From: Nematostella vectensis
Taxonomy: Eukaryota > Cnidaria > Anthozoa > Actiniaria > Edwardsiidae
DNA length: 64,000 nucleotides
Reading direction: 5' to 3'
Assembly (NCBI RefSeq): GCF_932526225.1
Contig: NC_064039.1
Span: 17,166,639 to 17,230,638, forward strand
A program made the position numbers and the translations under genes. Every line of letters begins with the position of its first letter. The first letter of the stretch is position 1. Below are positions 13,901 to 25,900 of this stretch, in pieces. The notes beneath the pieces were generated by a model that saw only the letters and a list, made by a program, of their open reading frames with translations, ran no database searches and was not told where the DNA came from.

Positions 13901-16900
13901 AGAGAAGGGGTGTTAGACAGTAAGAGAAGGAGTGTTAGACAGTAAGAGAAGGGGTGTTAGACAGTAAGAGGAGGGGTGTTAGACAGTAAGAGGAGTGGTG
14001 TTAGACAGTAAGAGGAGGGGTGTTAGACAGTAAGAGGAGGGGTGTTAGACAGTAAGAGGAGTGGTGTTAGACAGTAAGAGAAGGGGTGTTAGACAGTAAG
14101 AGGAGGGGTGTTAGACAGTAAGAGGAGTGGTGTTAGACAGTAAGAGGAGGGGTGTTAGACAGTAAGAGGAGGGGTGTTAGACAGTAAGAGGAGTGGTGTT
14201 AGACAGTAAGAGGAGGGGTGTTAGACAGTAAGAGGAGGGGTGTTAGACAGTAAGAGGAGGGGTGTTAGACAGTAAGAGGAGGGGTGTTAGACAGTAAGAG
14301 GAGGGGTGTTAGACAGTAAGAGAAGGGGTGTTAGACAGTAAGAGAAGGAGTGTTAGACAGTAAGAGAAGGGGTGTTAGACAGTAAGAGGAGGGGTGTTAG
14401 ACAGTAAGAGGAGTGGTGTTAGACAGTAAGAGGAGGGGTGTTAGACAGTAAGAGGAGGGGTGTTAGACAGTAAGAGGAGTGGTGTTAGACAGTAAGAGAA
14501 GGGGTGTTAGACAGTAAGAGGAGGGGTGTTAGACAGTAAGAGGAGTGGTGTTAGACAGTAAGAGGAGGGGTGTTAGACAGTAAGAGGAGGGGTGTTAGAC
14601 AGTAAGAGGAGTGGTGTTAGACAGTAAGAGGAGGGGTGTTAGACAGTAAGAGGAGGGGTGTTAGACAGTAAGAGGAGTGGTGTTAGACAGTAAGAGGAGG
14701 GGTGTTAGACAGTAAGAGGAGGGGTGTTAGACAGTAAGAGGAGTGGTGTTAGACAGTAAGAGGAGTGGTGTTAGACAGTAAGAGGAGTGGTGTTAGACAG
14801 TAAGAGGAGTGGTGTTAGACAGTAAGAGGAGGGGTGTTAGACAGTAAGAGGAGGGGTGTTAGACAGTAAGAGGAGTGGTGTTAGACAGTAAGAGGAGGGG
14901 TGTTAGACAGTAAGAGGAGTGGTGTTAGACAGTAAGAGGAGTGGTGTTAGACAGTAAGAGGAGGGGTGCTAGACAGTAAGAGGAGGGGTGTTAGACAGTA
15001 AGAGGAGTGGTGTTAGACAGTAAGAGGAGGGGTGTTAGACAGTAAGAGGAGTGGTGTTAGACAGTAAGAGGAGTGGTGTTAGACAGTAAGAGGAGGGGTG
15101 CTAGACAGTAAGAGGAGGGGTGTTAGACAGTAAGAGGAGTGGTGTTAGACAGTAAGAGGAGGGGTGTTAGACAGTAAGAGGAGTGGTGTTAGACAGTAAG
15201 AGGAGTGGTGTTAGACAGTAAGAGGAGGGGTGTTAGACAGTAAGAGGAGGGGTGTTAGACAGTAAGAGGAGGGGTGTTAGACAGTAAGAGGAGGGGTGTT
15301 AGACAGTAAGAGGAGGGGTGCTAGACAGTAAGAGGAGGGGTGACAGTAAGAGGAGGGGTGTTAGACAGTAAGAGGAGGGGTGCTAGACAGTAAGAGGAGG
15401 GGTGTTAGACAGTAAGAGGAGGGGTGTTAGACAGTAAGAGGAGGGGTGCTAGACAGTAAGAGGAGGGGTGACAGTAAGAGGAGGGGTGTTAGACAGTAAG
15501 AGGAGGGGTGCTAGACAGTAAGAGGAGGGGCGACAGTAAGAGGAGGGGTGTTAGACAGTAAGAGGAGGGGCGACAGTAAGAGGAGTGGTGTTAGACAGTA
15601 AGAGGAGGGGTGTTAGACAGTAAGAGGAGGGGTGCTAGACAGTAAGAGGAGGGGCGACAGTAAGAGGAGGGGTGTTAGACAGTAAGAGGAGGGGCGACAG
15701 TAAGAGGAGTGGTGTTAGACAGTAAGAGGAGGGGTGTTAGACAGTAAGAGGAGGGGTGCTAGACAGTAAGAGGAGGGGCGACAGTAAGAGGAGGGGTGCT
15801 AGACAGTAAGAGGAGGGGCGACAGTAAGAGGAGTGGTGTTAGACAGTAAGAGGAGGGGTGTTAGACAGTAAGAGGAGGGGTGTTAGACAGTAAGAGGAGT
15901 GGTGTTAGACAGTAAGAGGAGGGGTGTTAGACAGTAAGAGGAGTGGTGTTAGACAGTAAGAGGAGTGGTGTTAGACAGTAAGAGGAGTGGTGTTAGACAG
16001 TAAGAGGAGTGGTGTTAGACAGTAAGAGGAGTGGTGTTAGACAGTAAGAGGAGGGGTGCTAGACAGTAAGAGGAGGGGTGTTAGACAGTAAGAGGAGTGG
16101 TGTTAGACAGTAAGAGGAGTGGTGTTAGACAGTAAGAGGAGGGGTGTTAGACAGTAAGAGGAGGGGTGTTAGACAGTAAGAGGAGTGGTGTTAGACAGTA
16201 AGAGGAGTGGTGTTAGACAGTAAGAGGAGGGGTGTTAGACAGTAAGAGGAGTGGTGTTAGACAGTAAGAGGAGTGGTGTTAGACAGTAAGAGGAGGGGTG
16301 CTAGACAGTAAGAGGAGGGGTGTTAGACAGTAAGAGGAGTGGTGTTAGACAGTAAGAGGAGGGGTGTTAGACAGTAAGAGGAGTGGTGTTAGACAGTAAG
16401 AGGAGTGGTGTTAGACAGTAAGAGGAGGGGTGTTAGACAGTAAGAGGAGGGGTGTTAGACAGTAAGAGGAGGGGTGTTAGACAGTAAGAGGAGGGGTGTT
16501 AGACAGTAAGAGGAGGGGTGTTAGACAGTAAGAGGAGGGGTGCTAGACAGTAAGAGGAGGGGTGTTAGACAGTAAGAGGAGGGGTGCTAGACAGTAAGAG
16601 GAGGGGTGTTAGACAGTAAGAGGAGGGGTGTTAGACAGTAAGAGGAGGGGTGCTAGACAGTAAGAGGAGGGGTGACAGTAAGAGGAGGGGTGTTAGACAG
16701 TAAGAGGAGGGGTGCTAGACAGTAAGAGGAGGGGCGACAGTAAGAGGAGGGGTGTTAGACAGTAAGAGAAGGGGTGACAGTAAGAGGAGTGGTATAAGAC
16801 AGTAAGAGGAGGGGTGTTAGACAGTAAGAGAAGGGGTGACAGTAAGAGAAGTGGTATTAGACAGTAAGAGGAGGGGTGTTAGACAGTAAGAGAAGGGGTG

Positions 16901-19900
16901 TTAGACAGTAAGAGAAGGGGTGTTAGACAGTAAGGGGAGGGGTGTTAGACAGTAAGAGAAGTGGTATTAGACAGTAAGAGGAGGGGTGTTAGACAGTAAG
17001 AGAAGGGGTGTTAGACAGTAAGAAGAGGGGTGTTAGACAGTAAGAGGAGGGTGTTAGACAGTAAGAGGAGGGGTGTTAGACAGTAAGAGGAGGGGTGTTA
17101 GACAGTAAGAGGAGTGGTGTTAGACAGTAAGAGGAGGGGTGTTAGACAGTAAGAGGAGGGGTGTTAGACAGTAAGAGGAGGGGTGTTAGACAGTAAGAGG
17201 AGGGGTGTTAGACAGTAAGAGAAGGGGTGTTAGACAGTAAGAGGAGGGGTGTTAGACAGTAAGAGGAGGGGTGTTAGACAGTAAGAGGAGGGGTGTTAGA
17301 CAGTAAGAGAAGGGGTGTTAGACAGTAAGAGGAGGGGTGCTAGACAATAAGAAGAGGGGTGTTAGACAGTAAGAGGGGTGTTAGACAGTAAGCGGAGGGG
17401 TGTTAGACAGTAACGGGAGGGGTGTTAGACAGCAACAGAAGGGTGTTAGACAGTAAGAGGAAAGGTTTTTAAAGAGGGTTATGTTAATTCATTTTCTCAT
17501 ATGGTGAAAGTCAAACAAAAACTGTGCCAATGAATCTACCCTTCAAACAAGCTTGCAAACATCTGTCAGCGAAGCACTCAACTATGCTCAACAATAGACT
17601 TATAATAGCTATATTTTTATAAAGAATAATAGTCAAGTTACGGTTGCTTTAGCACAACAATGTAAAATTATTGTTGGGACCAAAAGCACTGATTGAAAGC
17701 CTGTATACGACTGACAAGGTACAGTAATGTTTCACTTTGACAGGCTGTAAAAGAGTCAAAATTGGAATTGAGGGAGGGGGGAGGTATCTGTGTTGGGTCT
17801 GCAATTTTGTTAATTCTGTGCAAAGATGGTCAGGGGCTAAATAAGGTTAATTAATTTTAGTGTTTGGTTAGTGGTACCATAGGAGGTGCATTTTTTTTTA
17901 TGTTACCAAAACCGGCAGGCAATGATGTACTGTAAAAAACTCTCCGTTCAATGTGGTGTAATGTTAGCTTACCTTATGTAGAGGGCTAGCTGGAAGCTCC
18001 CTGGGGCATGGTATGCTAACAGTCTATTTTCACAGCTGATCAAATCACGGAACCTACAAATTGCTGCTTGACTCCACTGGTTTTCATTCTAGAAAAACAC
18101 AAGAATGGCTTCTAGTTATCGATAAAACAGTGTTTTTAAACATATGCTCCCACTTGACAAACCTCTTTTTTATGAAAGCAGTACATAATAACACTCAGGT
18201 TATATTGACAAACTAGTAGTTACCCATGAAATATTCAGGAAAAGCAATTCTCTGTTGTACAAAACTTTTTAAGGTATACTTCAATCCTTCAATGTATTGG
18301 GCTTCCTGGTGCTTTAAGGGAATAGTATGCATCATCATAAACATTAATTTAAAAAATGCCTTCCTTTTGAATCCCCAATATATATATATATATTTTTTTT
18401 GTTTGTTTTTTGTTAAAAGCGGGTATTCGTACCATGGCACCTGGGGAGAAGGGGGACATGAAAGGGGAATAATGGTTGTGATACGGGTAGAGGTAGGTGG
18501 CAGGGGTGAGGGTCATTGTGGGGATAATGCTACGGTGAGTGGAGTTGGACTATAAGGAGTGTACGGGATAGTGATGCAATTGTTCTTACCATGGCGTATA
18601 GGGTGAATGGGAAGATTAAGGAGGAGGTAGTGGGTAGGGAGGTATAGACCGGAAAACAAAAAGGCTGACAAGGGGTAAGGTGTACACGCTGGTGGAGAAA
18701 GAAGTGAGTTAAAATATAATGAAAACAACAAAAGTACATAAACATGCACATAAATGTATAATAAATTACGGTAAATAAGGAATAGAATATTTCATAGAGC
18801 TCTTTGAAAAGTTAAGTATTCCACCTTTTCCTATATCCGTGTTGAGAACCCTGTGCACACACAGAAATCCAGAGTAAAAAAACCTAGTTATTAAATATCT
18901 ATGATTTTTTTTCCAAGTTAGCCTGACAGGTTCTTGTGTAATGGTCCCTTACAGTTTACGGACTGGGTGTGAATTAATGAGTTTTCACACCCGGGCCATG
19001 CATTTAATGAGGTCTGGGCCACGAAGCATAGCAAGCAACGAGTTTACAACGGTAAACTCGGGGAATTTTTCACTGAAATGATTATCAATCTTTTGGATAA
19101 CCATATGATATTTTACATCGTGTTTAACCACAGGCTTCCCATCTGCGTCAGTGAAGGATTTCTAAGGACATATGAATTCGCACAAAAAAAAAAACATTTG
19201 AGTTATACACCTTAATGCTCTATTTATGAAATAAACTTAGTTGGGATGTAATTGGATCCGTCTGTGATGTTTTTTCTTCCCAAGAAGCTCAATTTTACGA
19301 GGTTGGAGCGATATAACTTTGTCTCGGATTTTGAGTCAATACTAAGTATGTTAATGAGACAAGGCTGGCAACTTTATTCTCACTACTTTAGCTACAGTGC
19401 GATTTTCTGCCGGATTTGAAGCAGTACGAAATCACTGACACCGGTACAGGATTGGAGAGGGATGGAACTATCTCCAAATCAAGTTATTAAGCAATCCGCC
19501 TAAAAATCTGTGAGAAATAATTTTTGGAACAGCTATTTTAGCTTTCCATCGATGATCGGGACATAGCAGCTGGTCAAATGGCATTCTTGGAATGTAATTT
19601 GCATAGACAGCTTAGGCTCACACCACCATAGCCCCGACTTGTCTTTGTCATGGTTTCCTCACTAACATCTAAATTGTGAGTTGTTGTGTATAACGGCAAT
19701 TGTACAGCTATGGGGAGTACATGCGGACTGTCGACGTTTGCGACAGTCGGTCTAGAAGAGGGATGGAGAAGGGACAATGCCTAGGGTAGTGTGGAGCTAG
19801 GCTGTCTATGCAAATTACATTCCAAGGATGCTATTTGACCAGCTGCTATGTCCCGATCATCGACGGAAAGAAATTGACATTCAAAAAATCATTTCTCACA

Positions 19901-22900
19901 GGGTTTTAGGCGGATTGCTAAAAAACTCGATTCGGATATAGTTACATCCTTCTCCCAGCTTGTACCAGTGTCAGTGTTTTCGTACTGCTTAAATCCGTCA
20001 GAAAATCGCGCTGAAGCTAAAGTAGTGAGAATAAAGTTCCCAGCCTTGTCTCATTAACATACTTAGTATCGACTCAAAATCCGAGACAAAGTTATATCGC
20101 TCTAAACTCTTAAAATTGAGCTTCTTGGGAAGAAACAAAACATCACAGACGGATCCATTTACATCCCAACTAAGTTTATTTCATAAATAGTTCATGAAAA
20201 TATAACTCATAAATGTATTTTTTGTGTGAATTCATATGTCCTCAGAAATCCTTCACTGACGCGGGTAGGAAGCCTGTGGTTTAACTTATATCCTGGTGCA
20301 AGAATCATGTGAAAAAAGCGGCGCTTTTCTCGAGAAATTCACGCGACTAGCTAACAGAACAGTGCATTCGAGAATGGAGCCTAAAACAGAACCATGGACA
20401 CGTCAAGTGGTAATGACGAATGAGCTGCGTCTCTGAGTTACAGTCACTGATTTCCAGATAAAAAATAAGGTTTATTTTAAAAGTGTTATGCCTCATTGGT
20501 AAATATATGCTATTGCTTCCACTGTTTGTAGATTTTGAGTTGTAAGGCCTTTTTGAAGACATAACCCGTATTTGGTGTTGAGTTATTGTTGAAGCCCCGT
20601 GTCTATCCAGTAGCTGCAACAATGAATTGCAGCCATTACGTCTTTGTTATCAAACAATATTTTTCACTCCATAAGTTTTCTCTATTTCTGATTCTCATCT
20701 TTCTCAATCTCATCTTTTTTACGGAAGAGGGTATTAGAAACAGAAAAAAACGTGTTACCATTTAGTTTCTTGCGTGACTAAGCATGCATGGAATGTTACA
20801 GGCTGGTGGTTTTCCCAATTCAGCCGCTAAACACGAGTGAGCACACTTAGAATAATTTCCAGCGAAAGCAACCAAACAACATGGGTTTGAATTTCGTTTC
20901 TCGTTTGGCGAAGGGCAAACCGACCAAGTTTTACTTCAGATATAAATATATAAGTAACTGAAGAACCACTAGCGATACATAATCTCTTATTTGCTGACTT
21001 ATGACATAGTGCACAAAAAATATTTGTATACGCAACCATAGGACACGTTTAGCACTTTCAAACATTAATTTATTCTGCCGAACCCTCCTGACATACTGAC
21101 GTTAGGCACATATTTTTGAAGTATTACTTTACAAATGCCTCATACAAACTTCTTAATTGTTTCCTGGATATTCAAGCTTAAAGTCGTAAGGTTACAGGTG
21201 CTCCGAGCTTCTTAAAACAGCTTGTGTCAAATATTCATTTGTTGTATCTCGGTTTTGCGTTTTTGTCTCCAAAATTCCTGACTTCGAGGGGAATGATTGT
21301 AGAGGCGCCAAGGAAAGTTTCATTTTGTTACTTGGCTTATGACATAGTTGCCCAAAAATTCGAAAGTTTAGAAAGCCGCCAGAAATTGACCAGAAAAATA
21401 GCTTCGTTAAAACGGTAGAATGCATCACTTTAATGTTATTTCTACAAATTCTAATTACTAGCACATTATTGTAAGACTCTTTCTTGAAGTGGCAACAAAA
21501 TTCTTTCCTTTTCAAAGTGTGCTGCCAAACGTCTAGGCACTAATATTTCTGAAGAGTTATTTGCCTCAAATTTCCTGCCGTTGTTATTAGGTGAAAGTGT
21601 CGGCCCGTTGCCTAGCAAAACAGCACCTCATTAAATGCATGGCCCGGGTGTGAAAACTCATTAATTCACACTCAGTCCGTAGACTGTTAATGACATATAG
21701 CCTATTTAGGTTCATAAAAATATTCTTTTTTAAGGATATGATGGCAATGACTGGTATAGTATTTGAGGTAGATAAGTTAATTATAAAAAAAAAAAACTTA
21801 TATGATCCCTTAAAATCATTTTTTAAAATATTTAGAAATCCATTTTTATATGTTATGCCAGTAAATTCATAAAACAAATTAATACAATTAAGAACTTATT
21901 TCAAATTGTAGGCTAAATGGATGCTTATAAAAGGGATTCTGAAATCAGTGAGAATTTCCAGCAATTCTACTTTTGACAATTATTTCATTTTTTGTTCACG
22001 AAAAAGAAAAAGGTTATTTCTAAATTTCAACTTGTCATTTTGACTTTGAATTAGAAAAATTCCTATGCTTTTTCGAAATTGTCAATTTTCATTTTAAAAT
22101 TGATATTTCCTACCTTTATTCGATTGAAAATTAGAAATATAAAAGAACTTCCATTTCACATTTGGATGTAGCCATTTTGAATATACCTACCATTACTTGA
22201 TATTTCTGTTTATTTTCATCAACAGAAAATAAGTCAGGGCGAATTTCCGGCAATTCTACTTTTGGCATTAAATTCATTTTTTCGTTGACGAAAAAAAGCT
22301 TATTTCTAAATATAAACTTGTCATTTTGACTATGCTTTTTTCAATACTGTCATTTTTTACTTTTAAATTGATATTTCCTGCATCTTCCATTTCACATTTG
22401 GATGCAGCCATTTTGAATATTCCTTACCATTTTATTATACGATATTTCTGTTTATTTCCATCAACAGTAAATTAGACATAAAGTCAATTTCTGGCAATTC
22501 AACAAACAAGGTTTATTTATTTCAAGCTTCTATTCATTTCCTCCAATCAGACATTTTCTAGCAGATCTCCAAAATTGGGCATCTAGAACAAAAAAGATAA
22601 TAAGAACATTTTCTAGATCTGCTAGAAAATGTCTTGTGATCAAACAAACAGAGTTCCTATACTTTAACAAGAAAAAAGGAAAAGAGCCCAAAGCAAAGTC
22701 AGCTGCTAGAGGAGATCCGAAAGATGGTCTCCGATGCCTACGATCAGCCCCCACGTGAATCACTGGCAGCAAATCCAGAGGCCGCAACAAGGGAAATGGC
22801 ACAGCAAGAAGTAAAGGAGCTTTTTCAAATGCTCCATATGCTTTTCAACCAGCTCCCTGCCAGCTGAAAGTTGTCCCAGATGCTACAAGCTCATCGGATG

Positions 22901-25900
22901 TGTGCCTTGCATGGAACAGTGGGGAGAAGCTTCTAGTAATGGATCTACAGTACCGCTCTCGAACATGTGGACATATGTTCGCGAAATTGTTCGCGAAATT
23001 CGCGAACACCGTTCGCGAAATTCGCGAACAACGTTCGCGAACAGCTGATGTTCGCGAACACAGTGTTCGCGAACAGACCGGGACAAACCGTTTGACAAAC
23101 GGGAACTCGTACCTCGTAACCGAAGACTTACAGTACTGATACTCACTTAAAATACATACAGGAGTTCTGCAAGCGATTCAAATAAATTGTTCGTGTAAAA
23201 GCCAGCTGAGAGCTATGGTTATCGTTAAAATCAGAAACAACAAATTCAGTTATAGTCTGATATGCCTTCAGTTCAGTTATTTGTAGACGATCAAGACAAG
23301 ACACTTTCAAGTTTGAGAAATAAAGACGATAAAGATGGCGGATGAAAGCCAAAGCATGCGAAGGATTCGATCGTGGAATTTACAAGGGCAGACACAGGCA
23401 AAAAAGTTAGTTAGTTTATTCTCAAAAGCTTGCCTCGAAGAGGGAAGGAATGTCGATCGCTTGATATGCTTCGAAGATTGTCGAATGTGACAACTGCTAG
23501 CGAATACTTTTGAACAGCGGGAAGCCATTTATTTAACAAATACTTGTATTACACACAGGATAATTAATTTGGGGAAGGAATGCCGATCGCTTGCTTGATA
23601 TTCTTCGATGATTTTCGAATGTGTGAAAACTGCTAGCGAAGAATTTTGAAATTCTATTTGACAAATACTTTTAATAAACACGGAAGAAGGAATGCCGATC
23701 GCTTGATACCCTTCGATGATTTTCGAATGTGTGAAAACTGCTAGCGAAGAATTTTGAAATTCTATTTGACAAATACTTTTAATAAACACGGGAGAAGGAA
23801 TGCCGATCGCTTGATACCCTTCGAAGATTTTCGAATGTGTGAAAACTGCTAGCGAAGAATTTTGAAATTCTATTTGACAAATACTTTTAATAAACACGGG
23901 AGAAGGAATGCCGATCGCTTGATATCCTTCGAAGATTTTCGAATGTGTGAAAACTGCTAGCGAAGAATTTTGAAATTCTATTTGACAAATACTTGTAATA
24001 AACACGGGAGAAGGAATGCCGATCGCTTGATATCCTTCGAAGATTTTCGAATGTGTGAAAACTGCTAGCGAAGAATTTTGAAATTCTATTTGACAAATAC
24101 TTGTAATAAACACGGGAGAAGGAATGCCGATCGCTTGATATCCTTCGAAGATTTTCGAATGTGTGAAAACTGCTAGCGAAGAATTTTGAAATTCTATTTG
24201 ACAAATACTTGTAATAAACACGGGAGAAGGAATGCCGATCGCTTGATATCCTTCGAAGATTTTCGAATGTGTGAAAACTGCTAGCGAAGAATTTTGAACA
24301 TCGGAAAGTCATCTCTTTAACAAAGACTTGTATTAGACACGGGAGAATTTGTTTGGGGAAGTAATGCCGATCGCTTGATATTCTTCGATGATTTTCGAAT
24401 GTGCGAAAACTGCTAGCGAAGAATTTTGAACCGCGGGAATCCATTTATTTGACAAAGCAAAGACTTGTTCTAAACACGGGAGAATAAGTTTGAGGTGGGA
24501 ATGCCGATCGCTTGATATTCTACAAAACGCGAAAAGAAGACATTTATAGTAGAGCATGTTGTCGCTGACTCATGTATTCGAACACAAACGACTACTACTC
24601 ACAGTTTTCACACATTCGAAAATCTTCGAAGAATATCAAGCGATCGGCATTCCTTCCTCAAACTAATTCTCCCGTGTCTAATACAAGTTTTTGTCAAATA
24701 AATGGCTTTCCTAGTGTTCAAAAGGATTGGCTAGCAGTTTTCACACAATCGAAAATCTTCGAATAATATCAAGCGATCGGCATTCCCTCCTCAAACTAAT
24801 TCTCCCGTGTTTAGTACAAGTCTTTGCTTTGTCAAATAAATGGCTTCCCGCTGTTATTAAGTCTTCGCTAGCAGTTTTCACACATTTCGAAAATCTTCGA
24901 ATAATATCAAGCGATCGATCGGCGTTCCTTCCTCAAACTAATTCTCCTGTGTTTATTGCATGTCTTTGTCGAATAATGGCTTCCCGCTGTTATTAAGTCT
25001 ACGCTAGCAGTTTTCTGACACATTTCGAAAATCTTCGAAAAAAATCAAGCGATCGGCATTCCCTCCTCAAACTAATTCTCCCGTGTTTAGTACAAGTCTT
25101 TGCTTTGTCAAATAAATGGCTTCCCGCTTTTCAAAGTATTCGCTAGCAGTTAACACACATTCGACAATCTTCGAAGAATATCAAGCGATCGGCATTCCCT
25201 CCTCAAACTAATTCTCCCGTGTTTAGTACAAGTCTTTGCTTTGTCAAATAAATGGCTTCCCGCTGTTTAAAAGTATTCGCTAGCAGTTAACACACATTCG
25301 AAAATCTTCAAGGAATATCAAGCGATCGGCATTCATTCCCCAAACTTATATTCTGTCTAATACAAGTCTTTGTCAAATAAATGGCTTTTCGCTGTTCCAG
25401 CTGTTATTAAGCCCTGGATCACACGTTACCGTTCGTCAAACCGTTTATTTTGCATCTGTTCGCGAACAGCGTGTTCGCGAACAGTCTATATGTTCACGAA
25501 TTTCGCGAACGTCGTTCGCGAATTTCGCGAACACTGTTCGCGAATTTCGCGAACGCTGTTCGCGAATTTCGCGAACGTTGTTCGCGAAAGTTTCGCGAAC
25601 AGTGTCCCTATGTTCGTGAGCGGTACTGTAGATGTCCGTTTTGTAGAACAAGAAGACAGTACTGCATAGCACCAGTGGTGTGTGGCCTCGCGGGTCAGCC
25701 CCAATGGGAGATGAAGATGAGAAAGAAGAAAGTGACGATGACCTTAGGCCCATTCTGTGACATTTCACCATTCTTCTCCAAACGTTTGTTTTACCCTTGA
25801 TGATGATTACATAATACAATAATACATATTCTTGGACGATTGTGTCCACCTGTGAAGCAGTCATGTCGTTTGATACCTCGATTCTTGCAGAAAAGCCTGA

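Noticed and set aside
13446-17462. CRISPR-like regular array
   Set aside because: Units are contiguous 22-bp repeats with no unique spacers, and the genome is eukaryotic.
23529-24444. Minus-strand frames with 36-residue FITSICQIEFQNSSLAVFTH-type repeats
   Set aside because: The period is 108 bp, so any stop-free frame persists; no protein family resemblance.
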